Origin: Cyclina sinensis | Lineage: Eukaryota > Mollusca > Bivalvia > Venerida > Veneridae | Assembly (NCBI GenBank): GCA_012932295.1 | Contig: JAAONU010000003.1 | Coordinates: 26,832,361-26,896,360 of the forward strand | Direction: 5' to 3' | DNA length: 64,000 bases | In this document: positions 15,101-30,100 of the stretch, one piece after another | Layout: every line of letters begins with the position of its first letter | Numbering within the stretch: position 1 is the first letter of the stretch | The notes under the pieces: generated by a model | Databases searched by the model: none | Told to the model about the DNA's origin: nothing | What the model saw: only the letters and a program-made list of their open reading frames with translations | Translations under genes and position numbers: made by a program

Positions 15101-18100
15101 ATTCCGAGACCCATGCTAGCCATCAATCAATTTCTCATCTGTTGTAAAGTGTTATCATTAGCTATAATAACCTTGCTGAAAAGGTAAATTATGGAAAAAT
15201 ACTAACTAATGGCATCAATTTTATTCTACAATAACGTGATATTTTTTCACATAATTTTCATGTAAGTGCATAAAATGAATTAAAACTCGAAAGTATACAG
15301 TGCAATTTTTCTTTCAAGCTGTTTCCATAATTAGCAACACTGAAATCCTACTGTACACGATTTATTTTTGACAGTTTTTCACTCGTAGCCGTAATAACGT
15401 ACCTATCTGAAATTGGGCATTATTAACACCTATTTCGTCTTTCATAACGTATTTCTTTGTTCTGCATTAATCAGTACCATTTTTATGATACAAACATTGA
15501 AGTATATAATAACTTTCCTTTAAATTACTAATAGCCTAAAGTTTATTAATATCAATTTTTATAAATTGTACCACAAATCGTTCACACCTTGATGACGATT
15601 GTCGTATTATCTTGTTTATTGGTGATAATTGGTGACACGTGTCATTTTAGTAAACAGTTAATGGTCGTCTTATGGGGTCCCACTTTCATGGCAAAATGTG
15701 AATTCGGACCCGAAAAAGTGGTCGTAATACATAGTAGCGGGTCGGTCGTAATATCGGACCTTAAGACCATTGAATTATATAGCAAAAAAGTCGGGACCGG
15801 AAAAAAGCGGTTGTCATATCGATTTGCCCGCAAAAAAGCGAGACTTTACTGTAATTTCAAAACTACTGCAAATAATCAAGTGAAAAAAGCTATTAATTCA
15901 ACACATAATATTCAAAGCGTTCATTACATAGTACATGAAAATATCACAGCAGTTTGGCTGATTCGTCAAAACAGGATTAAATCTAGAAAATAATAAATAA
16001 GGCCTTAGCCAAGGCTGTTCTTATTCTTTCAAGGGGTGATAATATATTGAATCACCCTACCTGCAATTGTATATTAATATTATGAGCCCCTAATATAATT
16101 ACTCTGGAAAATAATGATGATGATGTTGGTGATGAATTTATGTGTTGTAGTCATACATGTTGCAAATGATTAGTTGATCATGATGAAAACCATCATGGTG
16201 GTGGTTAGAAATTAAGTGTGGAATTTTTCTAATGAATTTTATAAAATATTTTCAGAGATATTTGAAGAATTAATTCTACCACTAACAAAAACAGAAAGAG
16301 GCTATCTTATTTCTTCAAGGTCTCATAACTGGCTGATCTCCAGACACTGACAAAATGAACTTAACACTATTATCTAAAACAACCTGTATGTACAGAGAAA
16401 GCATGGCCAATTATGATCACAGAGTGGAAAAGAAGCACACTGAAAGGAAATTAAATCCAGACATTAACTGCTATCAAGCAAGAATTGCTAAAATATGGCA
16501 ACTGCCATGCCATAACTGGAGTTAAATGTGCAGAATTAAGTTCAACTGAAAGTAAAATTATAATTAGCAAGTGAGCGGCTAGTGAAAACTGAAAGTAAAG
16601 TTACAATTAGCGCCAATACAGCTGGCGTGACTAGTGACAAGTTAGAGGACTTGTTATTGTTCATACCACATTTGGGACATCGGTTGCAGCAACTATTACA
16701 TTGTCCACATGTACCATGCGTGTGACCTGTTCAAATGTACAGCGCAAGGATTTAATCATCATTTGCATGTTAGTAATTGTTAGTTTCGATAATGTACAAA
16801 TCATATCACACACGTGAAAATAAAGCTCAGGATCTAATGACTTGTTGCCTAACTTTCATGTTGCATTTAGAAGAAGTACTAACATAATTGTTGATTGAAA
16901 AGAAGATAAAATCAATTTAAGCTAATTCACATCTCAGCTATCAATTAAGATTATGAAACATCTGTCACAATACCTATTAGTATATTTACATCTGCAAATA
17001 CTGAGTCAACCTGTGGCAGAAAAATATTCCTTGGGGACAGATGCATGCTCTTAGTTCTAACTGTATTTTCAGGCATTAATCAATTAAATCAATTTGCCAA
17101 TCTTCAATGTTGCCTGCTTTTCTTTTAACAGATGATAGTTCTCACACTTCTTTGTGTCATTTTTAGGTATTTCCCCATGTTTGCTCGGAATGAGTAAGCT
17201 GGTATATCCAGCGAGGAAAGTATATATGGATACGGGTATTCATTCACTGTTTGGTTAGTATGGCTACTGCAAAACATTCTATGGATATTGCTATCCATGT
17301 CAGTTATTCATGTTTAGCAGGAGTATTGCATCTGTCCCCTGTGGGATTTCAAGACCCATTAGTCACAGCCATTATTTTCCGAACATTTAGGTATTTTTCT
17401 TCATTTAATCACAAAGATATGAAAATAAACTGCATTAAATTTGTCCAAAATGCTACTGTTTCCAGAATTATAATGTTCTTCCTAAATATAAAAGAGTTTA
17501 CCAACAAAATTTAATGTTTTAATGAGTTAAGATTTGAAAAATAGATTTATGAAATGATTGAGTTAATGCATTATAAACGAGATAGTTATATTGAAGTCAT
17601 TTTTCTTCTAAAGTATAAATTGTTTGAGTTTAGCATCTTCTAAAACTCTATGTCATATCAAAGTTTTGTAACTGTAAAGAAACTGGCAAATAATCTCTGG
17701 TTGCCGTTCTTTCCATTTCTCATACTCCCTACAACAAATGAAACAAATGCCATTACATAAATTTGATTATCTTAGGGTTTTTTTCCCCAGGAGGGGATAA
17801 CCTACCATGAAAACATGGCACAAAGTGTAATTATAGTTACCCGGTATGACTGTTACAAAAGGAAAATGTGATTTCTGCACAAATTAAATGGATTAATATG
17901 ATAAAGAACGGTTATGAAGAAAATGTCTTTGAAGCAGAAAAATAAAATATGAAAATGATGTGAATGAAGGTTTATTTGAATTTTTTTTATGGCAAACTGA
18001 ATTAGACAGATACAGTATGTTGTAAAAATAAATCATTTTTTAAGTTATCAATGTTGAATTCCTTTAGAATTAAATGATTGTCTTTTATGATTCAGATTCC

Positions 18101-21100
18101 TATGCAGTTCTGACAGTGCCCATCAGTCTGGAAAATGTTAACAAAAGACATTTTAAGGAAATAAAATACATAAATGGTATAAAATCATACCTTTACCATT
18201 TGATTACAGTTGTGTTTCAAACAAAAGATTTTTCTTATTACATGCACAGTGACCTACAAAATTTCTCAGGTCTCAATGTCAATATTTCTATTTTATTCTA
18301 AAATCTGTTTTTACAAAAAAACATTGATATATCTGTTAAACATACTAAAGTTGGGAATTTCAAGAGATAAAAAAAACATGCAAATAGGGAAATAATTGTT
18401 AATGTGACAATTGAACACCCTGATGAAAATGTCAAATTATATGTATTAAAAGCCAGCTGTTTAGACCTACTGTACCTAGAATCAACATTCAAGAATAGAT
18501 CCAACTGATGGGGCTATCTTAATCTGTAGGCTAAATAACACTACAGTAATATAAAAAAAAGGACCGTACTAAAAACAAGAGGGTCATGATGGCCCTGGAT
18601 CACTCACATGAGTACTTTGGCTGTGGGTTTGCTGTTAAGCACACATAAGAAGCAGTATTTTCTTTTCTATTTGAAGATTTGTAGGTGCCTACAAACCAAA
18701 TATCTAAAATACCAGTCAATAAATAAAGGCTCTATGACTGAAAGTAGAAATATCAATTATTTGATATGGTGACCTTGACTTTGACCCAGTGACCTCAAAC
18801 CCCAGCTACAGGTGGAGGTCAATGCGAGAAACCTACATAACAAATAACAAAGATATTGGTCAATAAATGAAGTCTAACTAAAGGTAAAGTAGACAAATCT
18901 ATTTTTAGCCTCAGTGACCTTTACCCCAATCTAATAATTTGAACAAGCTTGGTAAAGGTCCACTACACAATGCTTCATGCCAAATTTTAAAATTCTAGGC
19001 TTTGTGGTTTCAAACAAGAAGATTTTAAAATAATTTCTTCTATATTGCTATGTAAAACTTGTGACCCCAAGGACATTATTTAAATATAATTGGTAGCGGT
19101 CCACTAGACAATGCTACACACCAAATTTCAGACCACTGGGCTTAGCAGTTTTAGAAAAGAAGATTTTTGAAGTTTTTCATTCTTGTTGCCATAGCAACCA
19201 GAGTTTTTCATGGAATAGAATTCTTTGAACAACTTTGGTAAAGCTTCATGCAAGGAACATTCCTGCAAGGTTTTATCATCTTTCACATAGTGTTTTAGGA
19301 GGAGATGTAGTTGAAAGCAAAAAGTTGACAACGCACGATGCACAACGGACACAAGGCAATCCCAAAAGCTCACCTTGAGCACCAAGTGCTCAGGTGAACT
19401 AAAAACATTCTGCAGAAACCCCTCAATCTATGGTCTAGGAAGATGATGCATGTTTATCACTATCTTATAGCCAACAAAAAAATAATCTCTAAAATCATAC
19501 CTGCCATAATTTTCCTGGCGTTTTCCGGGATTTTGGTATCGAATTTCCGGGATTTGAGCCGATTTTCTGGGACATACAACTTTTCATATACTTTAATACT
19601 GTTATACACAAAATTGGACGGGATTATGTTTTTGGCGAGAAAAGCCGTGCACGTGTTTCAAATACACATCAGTACCATCAGTTTCATACCTTTTATTTTA
19701 GTTGCAAGAGCGTAGTAATTGTGTAGCAGTAATCATAAAATAATAACTGTGTACCATTAATTGATTAACATCATAAACTCGAATGCAAGTTGAATCACGG
19801 GCGTTCAAGATGACAGCGATGTCTATGCTTCGTATTACAAGTATCGGCATGATTTGATCGAACATTATAATATTCATCACAAATACCTTTTCAACTTATC
19901 TTTTCTTTGTCGGACCGATATGTGAAAAACTCAGTTTAATTTTAAGCAGCATCTCTACTGATACCAAATTCCGATGACAGCAAACAAACCACAAACAAGT
20001 TAATGATTTAAAAATCATAGTCTTTGTCGGCAAGGTCGACGCGCCTTTGCATTAAATTTAATTTTAAGTAGCATCTCTATTAACATCAATTACCATGGCG
20101 ACAGGCTTTGAAAGGGGCAGATATCTTACAAATTAATTAATGCACCGTAAGTCAATAAATCGATAGCTGAAAGCGGTCATTTGTTAATTGTTTATCAATG
20201 ATACGCGGTGTATTCGCCAAATCGGAACATATTATCATAACGAAAATTTAAGAATTAGTGGCGTGTCAAAAATTTGACTGGCCTGATCAAAGGCATGCAT
20301 GTTTTTCATGTTTCCCGGGACATCTGGTGTCTTTCCAGGACTCCGGGACGGGCCCTTGATTTCTGGGACAATCCCAAACGATCCGGGACACATGGCAGGT
20401 ATGTCTTAAATATTTTTTCAGAGTATGTTTCAAATTAACAATTTCATCAGTAAGCAGAAGGAAAGTCAGGTGAAGAGTTCATGCTAGCATTACCAAATTC
20501 TTTAAAGCGACTGACTCACAGATGGGTCAACTATGCATAAGAAAGAAAATGTTTGTATATGTTAGAATTCTGGTTGAAGTTGTGAAGAACATATCTAAAC
20601 TAAGTTACTGTCTCAGTTTTTGATACAGGAACACATCATAATATAAAGTTTTTCACACTTTTATCAGTAAAAAAATTATCCTGTTAGTCACAGGGTAGGT
20701 ATTTTGTTTATACTGTTAATTTTGACATTTGTAAAGAATATTCCACAGTGGCTCAGTAGTCTAGGTCACTGCTGAAGGGCATGGGTTCGAATCCTGTTAA
20801 AATCTTTTTTTTACTTAAGTTTTCATGATGTATAGAAGCATAAAATTATTTTTTTGTCATAGTATATCAACTTCTCTTTAATTTAAAGAGAACAAATTTT
20901 AAGCTAAATTCTGTCAGTCAGTCGCTTTAAAATAACATTCTTATGTCTTTTAAACAGTCTAGAAAAAACATAGACATAAATTAGAGAGCAGGGATTATAT
21001 AGGTCAGTTATATAAGACAATTAGTATAACTTTCATTACAGGGTAAAACTGGAATTACATTCTGTATATGAATATATGTATTAAAGGGAAACATATCTAA

Positions 21101-24100
21101 GTTTAAAATGCACCGTGTAATACATGTATGGACAAGGTAATGTTCACAGAACTACACGCCATCTTGAAAATGTTAAGTATTTCTCATTATTTTTCTATGT
21201 ACTTCATATAATCTTTTTAAACCTCTATTAGGCCTCTCTTCTGAATTCTGCTTTTTAATTCCAATATTTTATTTTTTTCCATTTTATTTTTGTTGTAAAG
21301 TTTTCTTCTCACTTTTGGTATTTTGTTTATTTCTAGTTGATTTTTTTCACTGTAAATTTACACTGAATTGCAGCCTCCTGCAATTTGAATTTAATTAATT
21401 TATATTCGTATTACTTTTAGCTTCAGAATTTTCACAGAAGTTTTTAAGTTCTAAGAATTTCTTCCATTTTTTGTTCAAACCATTCCAAATCATATGTATC
21501 CTATGTTTTGTTCCAGCAATATCAATAAGGCTAAAAAAATTAATTTGGGACTTATGCACATTCTCACTCTAGGCCACATCAGTCAAAAAATATTAGAGTT
21601 AGTCACTATACATGAAAAATATTCCAGGATGACCTGTAGCAATGCTGTAAGTGCTAATGTGCATAGGAATGATACATTTCACTACTACAAGAATCAAACC
21701 TTCTGAGCCTTCAACAGCTTGCTGACGGTTGCATGTTTCTTTTACAGGACCGATTGTGCAAGTCTGTGTACAACTACCCTCTGACTCACCTGACTTGTCT
21801 CGAACTCTAGTCTCAATTGAACACTTCTCCTCACTTGTTTCCTGTGAAATATAATAATAATGAAACAGATAAATACTTTTTTTTTCTGAAACTGTAGAAA
21901 ATATATGTTTTTTTTCCTATTCAACACTGAGCTTCATGCACTTATGTCCTAATCTAAGAGCAGTAACTCTTGTGTGTACAATTTGAAACGTGCAATATCT
22001 CTTGTAAGAATGTTGTTAAATCTTTTTCTTTTACACAATTAACAAAACAAAAAAGAATCTGATAAAAAGTATTATAACTTTTATTCTAGACTAGGACTTT
22101 GACTGAATTGGTAATCCTAAACTCAATGAGATTTTGAAATTACAAATGCCCTTTTGCAGGCTTACTCTCTTATTTTCTATTTTCACATTTGTTTTTTTTT
22201 TGTCAAACGTATGTTATGCTCTCTTGATACAAGTTTGTTATACAGTTAACATCGTAAATGAAAACTTTCCTAACAATGAAATCTGGTACAGTAATAGCAC
22301 AAAAAATAAAGAAAAATCAACATTTGAAAAAGTTGAAGTAAAAATGTATCAAATATTGTCAACTTACACCAGACACATTTACAGATGATACATTAGAAGA
22401 TGCACAGCCAACACTTATGAGCAAAAACTTCTGGAAGTCAAAATTGTTTGTTTTCCACTTAGCATTTTTATTGTAAGGTTATTCAGACAGGAAGACCCCT
22501 TCAGATTTTCTCATTTAAAAACAGGCAAAGACAACAACAACAACAGTTCCAAGGCAATTGATTAAATCAGCATTATCAGTTTCAAATGAAGTTGTTAATA
22601 ATCTATTCATAGCAATAACTGCCGTTCCTTCACAATGTATTACTAACATGTCTACATACAACCCTACTTGTACTGCTGAAGGCCTATCTACCCATGATTA
22701 AGGGAACAGTTTGATAGTACTACCTCTGGGGCAGCTGACTGAGCAGCCTGGTGGTAGCGCAGATAACACTTCAGTTCCCGTAATGTATTCAGCACTTCTA
22801 CATAGTTGGGGTCTGCTTCCAAGGCCAGTCCATATCTCCAAATGGCCCCTGTGTAATTCTTCTTTGCCCATTCAATGTTACCAATCAAAAACTGTGCAGC
22901 TGGCTAAGAAAATGAAAAATAACTATAGATAAAGCCTGACTGAAGGTAAATAATCATACAAGAGTACTACTTCAATGTTACAAGTAATTTGCAATTTCAG
23001 GAAAAACAAAACACCAAGTGAAATAAACCCTGACATAACATCTTTCACTTATTTCAGTAAAGTTTATAAATTCAAAACCCTCCTAAGGCTTTTAAAGAAA
23101 ACTGTAAATAAAAGTTCACAGGCTAAATGGAGTATTTTGGACCAATATAGCTAGATAAATAACATTCCTAAAGATTGCCCATGGTGCTCAAAAGCATTTT
23201 AAAACACTTTCTCAACAGAAAACACAATGGTCTTATTTTTGTTGTTGTTGATTTTTTTAAAGCAACAATCACCAATCATGTACAAGAAGAAAATCTTGAC
23301 TTAGCAGTTTTTTAGAATGGTTTTAAACAGTAATGAAGAGCATTTGGAATAGATTCATATTCTCACCAAAATGCATCTTCTTAAAGCACCTGCCTCACCT
23401 TTTAATGTATTTCTACATTTTTTTCACACAAACAACACAATTATTAAGGTGATATAGTTCTTCTTTTTTTTCTTGAGTTAAAAAATAGAAATCTCAAAAG
23501 ATTATATGCTTTATAAGTAGCCTGTGTCACTGATATCTTTTAAGTGTCTGACAAAGACATGCCCAATCATGTCAAAGGTTAAAGATTTCTAGCATGATTC
23601 CATACTATAGCAGGACCATTACCTCATACTTGCTATAATCCAAAGAATATTTGGCAATTTCGAGAGCATCATCGTATCTTGCCCATCTATATAGAATATT
23701 TGCAAGGTTAATATCTGGGACATCAGAGACTTCATCAGGTGCAGTGTAAACAGAACGTCTAAAACACTCAATAGCGTGATAATTGTTACCAATAATTCTC
23801 CAATATAGACCAGCCAAGTTGTAGAGTATCCACTTTGGTCCCTCTTTCTAGAAGAAATATATAAAGGTATCCGCTACAGCCAATTTTTACCCACATAGCT
23901 GTGCTGTTTTTCACGTGTAAGCGCAGTTACAACATTACAGGTTTGACAAAGGATAACAACAGCGCCGAAAGGCAAAGTAAAATATGCCCGTCAATCATAC
24001 TCCCGTCTTTGACGGGCATATGAAAATAACATAAAATCTGAACACAGTAATGGTGTTTTACAAAAACATTCTTAACTTGATTCAATACAATGAAAAATTA

Positions 24101-27100
24101 TATTTTACAAGAAAATAACCAGGCCCATTGCCAATTCAAAGTATTGGTTTCAACTAAAAAGCTGGTCCACTTAAAATAAGTAAAAGTTTTGTACATATGA
24201 AAAGCATATGCATGTATCACAAATATGTCACAACTGATCCCCTTTCACCAATTAATTGTTATCTCTGTGAACCAATGAGGTAACAAAACATAGATATTTA
24301 ATGGCTGACTCCATCCATATAAGAATAAACATATACTAACTTCACCAACCTTTTTAAGTGCTGACAAAATCCTCTGTCCCAGTTCTTCTATGGTGACTTT
24401 TCCATTGTTAACATAACTCAACAATAACTGAAAAAGAGTGTTATAAATACTACTGTATGAAAGAAAACATGGAGACAAGATGCAATCTGTAGCACAGAAG
24501 AAATTGACAGTGAACAAAATAAATGCTACAGAAGAGAATAAACAGAGTATTTGTCCATTTTGTTTCATTTTTCAATGACCCTGGCACCTTTGAACAAAAT
24601 GATGATTTTCTAGAAATCCACATCAGCTGGTGTCACATACATTGAACATTTGTCCCATGTCAAATTAAACATAGCAATTTTTACATGCCATGACCTTAAC
24701 TTCTGACCCCAACATTTACAGGTTCAAATGATGAGTCAACCTGATGATTTAATTTATATATTATGTACTGATACATTACTGTTCTGTAGTGAACTGTGCC
24801 AAACAGCACCACAGGGTACTGTACTGTACCATACTGCAACATACCATACCATACAAGACTGTACCATACAGAACCATACAACACTACCATGCAGCAACAT
24901 AACATATATGACTGTACCATACAGCATCATATCACACCATACAAGACTGTATCATACAACACTGCACAATACAGCACCATTCCATTTAATACTGATCACC
25001 ATGATACTGAATTATAGAATATCAAAGTGATAAGTATTAAATGATATGGTGATAGTGTATTAACCTTCTATACTGAGACAGATCAAAGGCTGAATATGGC
25101 TATAGGTCTGCAGAAGCTATAGACAAGTACTCACTAAACATTATACTTCAAAAATGACTAACCTCTTTATGGTACTGGTCTTCCAATGCTAATGGTATTG
25201 TTTTCCTCTGCTCCAGTGATATAGAGTAAATATCATCATGAGCTCTCTGAGTGCCTTCTGGGATATCTAGCAAGGTGACACACACCGGTGGGTACCATGG
25301 CAATGGATGTTCATCACCATCTTTCAACCCAAGAAACTCATTCAATAATGGCTTTACTCTGAAATTCATTTTTTAAAAATCATATGACTGGTAAAGTCAA
25401 TGAATCCCTTACTGAAATCTGCTTTGATGCTATGTTCAGAATCTGCTTTACTATCAAGATGTTTGAGTCAGCAATTTGTCCCCTAGGTATATAACAATGA
25501 CCAAACTGCATATGCCCAAACCTACAGTTCTTGTCAATTTATTATAACTTGAAAAATTCCAGATTTCACCAAAACAACTAATTCTTTAAGAACTGTAAGA
25601 ACAAGAGCGGTCAGTGGAGACAGCAAGCTCGACCATTTAAGTACTGGATAGTTAAGAAAGGGATAACTATTAAAAAATCAATTTAATTCAAGATTTAGAA
25701 ATATATGGACAAGAATCTTCTCTATGGCAGATGAAATAAATCCCTCAAGAATAAAGAAGTAATAGTAAAATATTACAAATTTTAAGGAAAATTCTAAGTT
25801 TAAAGGAGAGATAATTCTTGAAATATGGGTGCTAGAGTTATGAACCTTACCACCTATGATGTGTGTGATGATAAAGAACATATATTTAAAGTCCGAAGTA
25901 AATCCCTAAAGAAATAAAGAAGTTATTGTAAAAAGTATTTCACTGTACAAAAACTTTAATCAGAAATCTGGATGCAGATGCTGGGGTCAGTAGGACAGTT
26001 CTCTATATACTTCATATAGTCAAACAAAAAACTGCTGGTCACTGGTCATGAGTTTCTTGCTTCTACAACTTTCATGTTTTCTATAATTTTTAAAAGAAAC
26101 TGAAAGGCATATTTCAAATTTTCACCACCAGAATAGGCTTGAGAATGCAAATATTCACTCATGCGATGTAATGACATTAAAAAAAACAAGAGGGCCATGA
26201 TGGCCCTGGATCGCTCACCTGAGTACTTTGGCCGTAGGTTTGCTGTTAAGCAGTATTTCATTTTTTAATTGAAAATATGTAAGTGCCTACAAACCAAATA
26301 TGTAAAATATCAGTCAATAAATAAAGGCTCTATGACAGAAAGTAGAAATATCTATTATAAGCTATGGTGACCTTGACCTTGACCCAGTGAACTCAAACCC
26401 TACCCATGGGTAGAGGTCCATGCAAGGAACCTCTATACTGAATATCAAAGATATTGGTCTATAAATGAAGGCTCTATGAGGTACAGTAGATAAATCTACT
26501 TTTAGCCTCCGTGACCTTTAACCTAATCCAATAATTTGAAAAAGCTTGATAAAGCTTGCTTCATGTCAAATTTTAAAATTCTAGGTCTTGTGGTTTCAGA
26601 CAAGAAGATTTTTAAAGATTTTCTTCTATATTGTTATTTAAAACTTGTGACCCCTCGGGCAGGGCCAATAGTGACCCCAGGGACATTTTTCTAACAAACT
26701 TGGTAAAGGTCCACTAGACAATGCTACATACCAAATATCTTAACTGTAGGCCTTCTTGTTTCTGACAAGAAGATTTTTTAGTTTTTCCTATATAACTCTA
26801 TGTAAAACAAGTGACCCCCGGGGCGGGGCCATTTTTGACCCAGAGGCCAGGATTTAAACAAACTTGGTAGAGGTCCACTAGACAATGCTACATACCAAAT
26901 ATCTAATCTTTAGGCCTTCTTGTTTCTGACAAGAAGATTTTTTAGTTTTTCCTATATAACTCTATGTAAAACAAGTGACCCCCGGGGCGGGGCCATTTCT
27001 GACCCAGAGGCCAGGATTTGAACAAACTTGGTAGAGGTCCACTAGACAATGCTACACACAAAATATCTAAGCTCTATAACTTACGGTTTCTGACAAGAAG

Positions 27101-30100
27101 ATTTTTTAAGATTTTCCTATATAACTCTATGTAAAATTAGTGGCCCCTGGGGCGGGGTCATTTTTGACCCAGAAGCCAGGATTTGAACAAACTTGGTAGA
27201 GGTCCACTAGACAATGCTACACATCAAATATCTAAGCTCTATAACTTACAGTTTCTGACAAGATGATTTTTTAAGATTTTCCTATATAACTCTTTGTAAA
27301 ACAAGTGACCCCCGGGACGGGGCCATTTTTGACCCAGAGGCCAGGATTTGAACAAACTTGGTAGAGGTCCACTAGACAATGCTACACACAAAATATCTAA
27401 GCTCTATAACTTACGGTTTCTGACAAGAAGATTTTTTAAGATTTTCCTATATAACTCTATGTAAAACTAGTGACCCCCGGGGCGGGGCCATTTCTGACCC
27501 AGAGGCCAGGATTTGAACAAACTTGGTAGAGGTCCACTAGACAATGCTACACACAAAATATCTAAGCTCTATAACTTACGGTTTCTGACAAGAAGATTTT
27601 TTAAGATTTTCCTATATAACACTTATAAAACTAGTGGCCCCTGGGGCGGGGTCATTTTTGACCCAGAGGCCAGGATTTGAACAAACTTGGTAGAGGTCCA
27701 CTAGACAATGCTACACACCAAATATCTAAGCTCTATAACTAAAGGTTTCTGACAAGAAGATTTTTTTAAGATTTTCCTATATAACTCTATGTAAAACAAG
27801 TGACCCCCGAGGCGGGGCCATTTTTGACCCAGAGGCCATGATTTGAACAAACTTGGTAGAGGTCTACTAGACAATGCTACATACCAAATATCTTAACTCT
27901 AGGCCTTGTGGTTTCTGACAAGAAGATTTTCAAGTTTTCCCTATATAACTCTATGTAAAATCAACTGACCCCTGGGGTGGGGTCAGTTTTGTCCCCAGGG
28001 ACATAATTTGAACAAACTTAGTAGAGGTCCACTAGATGATGCTTCATACCAAATATCAAAGCTCCAGGTCTTGTGGTTTTGGAGAAGAAGATTTTTAAAG
28101 ATCCAACTTATAAAATCTATTTTTAGCTCCAGTGAACCAGAAATGCAATGGACCAGAACCATTTGAACAATCTTGGTAGAGCTTCATGCAAGGAACATCC
28201 CAGGCAAGTTTCATTAAATTTGCCCCATTGGTTTCAGAGGAGATGTCGTTTGAATGAAAAGTTGACGACGGACGGACGGACGGACGGACGGACGGACTGA
28301 CGGACGACGGACGACGGACGACGGACAAAGACCGATCAGAAAAGCTCACCCTGAGCACTTTGTGCTCAGGTGAGCTAAAAATGCACATATATTCATATAT
28401 AATTTCCTTCTTAATTACACACAGTTAAAAGACCACTTCTATAAAAGTCCTAACACTTTTATTTAAACACGACCTTGCTATTAAAAGATCTGACTAGTAG
28501 ACCTACTCATATCCCTTGTTCTCCGGAGGTAAATATGTAGACGTGAGATTACGAGCATCGGGCACTTTCTGTACATGTAGGTCACATTCATCTTTACTTG
28601 GCCATTCTTCATCCAAATAGTTTGGTATGAGACCCTGGTACTGAAATTCAAATATAGGACAAATATATCTCTTCCAAATAACTGTACAGATTAGGAATTC
28701 AAGTCAAAATTAATTTTCTCAAAAACATAAAAACCCTTTTGATGCTTTTGTTACTTTGTAAAGCTTGCTGTATAGTAAAATACTTTGAACAGCAACCAAT
28801 GGCAGGCAATTTGTGTGCTTTAAGTTCTTTTATTTGAAGTCAAATTCAGAATTTCAAAAATAAATGTATTTAAATTGGAGCTTGTTACGTAAGTTGACTG
28901 TGAGACTGATAAATGTATGACTTTTACCATTGATAGTACATGTAGTATCTTTTATCTTGAAATCATGAACTACTCATCAAGTTACTTGTTATTGTAATAC
29001 AAGATACAGTAGACATATACAGTAAACTATATACTTAAGAGAGGAAAACTTACCCTTGGTACCTTGACAGTCTCAAATGTAAACTTATGTCCCCTGACAG
29101 GCTTTGTGTAATCTCTGGTACTGATTTCTTCATTCTTAATCCTTACTGGTTTTGTCTCTTCCTGTAAATGAGAACAAAACCATGTTTCACTTCTCCCATT
29201 ACAGAAAAAATCTGATACAAATGTTTTCTTGCATCTGTTGAAATATAAGAGTTAATATCTTGGTAACTTTTTAATTCTTAAATCATATTTTTTAAAAACT
29301 TCAGCTACACATGGAAATAATCCCCTCAACACAATCTCAACTTTGTTTTTGAATTAAAATCCAACCTGAGTTTTATCTTGGGTGGGTTGGTCTACAGGCA
29401 CAGTAAGATCCATTTCTATGGAAGGGTCCACTTTTTTCCCCCAGGAACACATAAGCACCTGTTTCCCGTCTTTCCCACCCATTCGGCAATATTCACCTGA
29501 AATAAGAACAGTCACATTAAAGACTGATGTGCAATTAAATATACAAATTTATCTATATACATGTACTATGGGATTGTGTTCTGCCTTTTTTTCTTCTGCC
29601 TAAAACATTTACTCGAAACAGTAACACAGAAGGCTTTTTTAAGGTTGGGGATTCTTTAAGTATTCACTGCTGCTGACATTCAGTCATCATGAAGAAAACT
29701 TGAAAATTAAAAAAAAACAACAACTAGAAAATGGAATTCTAACATTTTTTCAGAATTCTTCTCAGATAAAGATTTCTCACATGGTTCACGTATCAAGTTT
29801 AAAGGGACAAACCATAAAACTAACCAAGTAAATAATGCATATGTATATGAGTGACTCATTCTCTATAAAAATGAAAAATAATAACTAATGTACAGAAGAT
29901 CATATATCAAACGTTCCCTTATGTGTTATAAACTAAGAAATAATCATTTGTAATAAATGGCTATTCACCCAAAATAAGGTACAGTCGCCACTCTATATAA
30001 TGAAATATATTAATGCATTAAATTTAAGTGTTGTATTTAAAATTTGTAACCAACACCTTGGCATCAGGTTTATTTAACATCATTCAGATTTACGTTTCTG

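Noticed and set aside
15589..15993. 134-codon open frame
   Set aside because: It crosses the right boundary of the pogo-like MITE and has no transposase motif.
20751..20812. Functional tRNA gene
   Set aside because: It has A and B boxes, but the acceptor stem and anticodon arm do not fold properly, and it sits centrally in a TIR element.
24728..25030. Threonine/tyrosine-rich open frames
   Set aside because: They are encoded by the ACCATACA low-complexity tract.
26186..28380. CRISPR-like array
   Set aside because: The repeats are 165-bp contiguous tandem units without spacers, in a eukaryotic intron.
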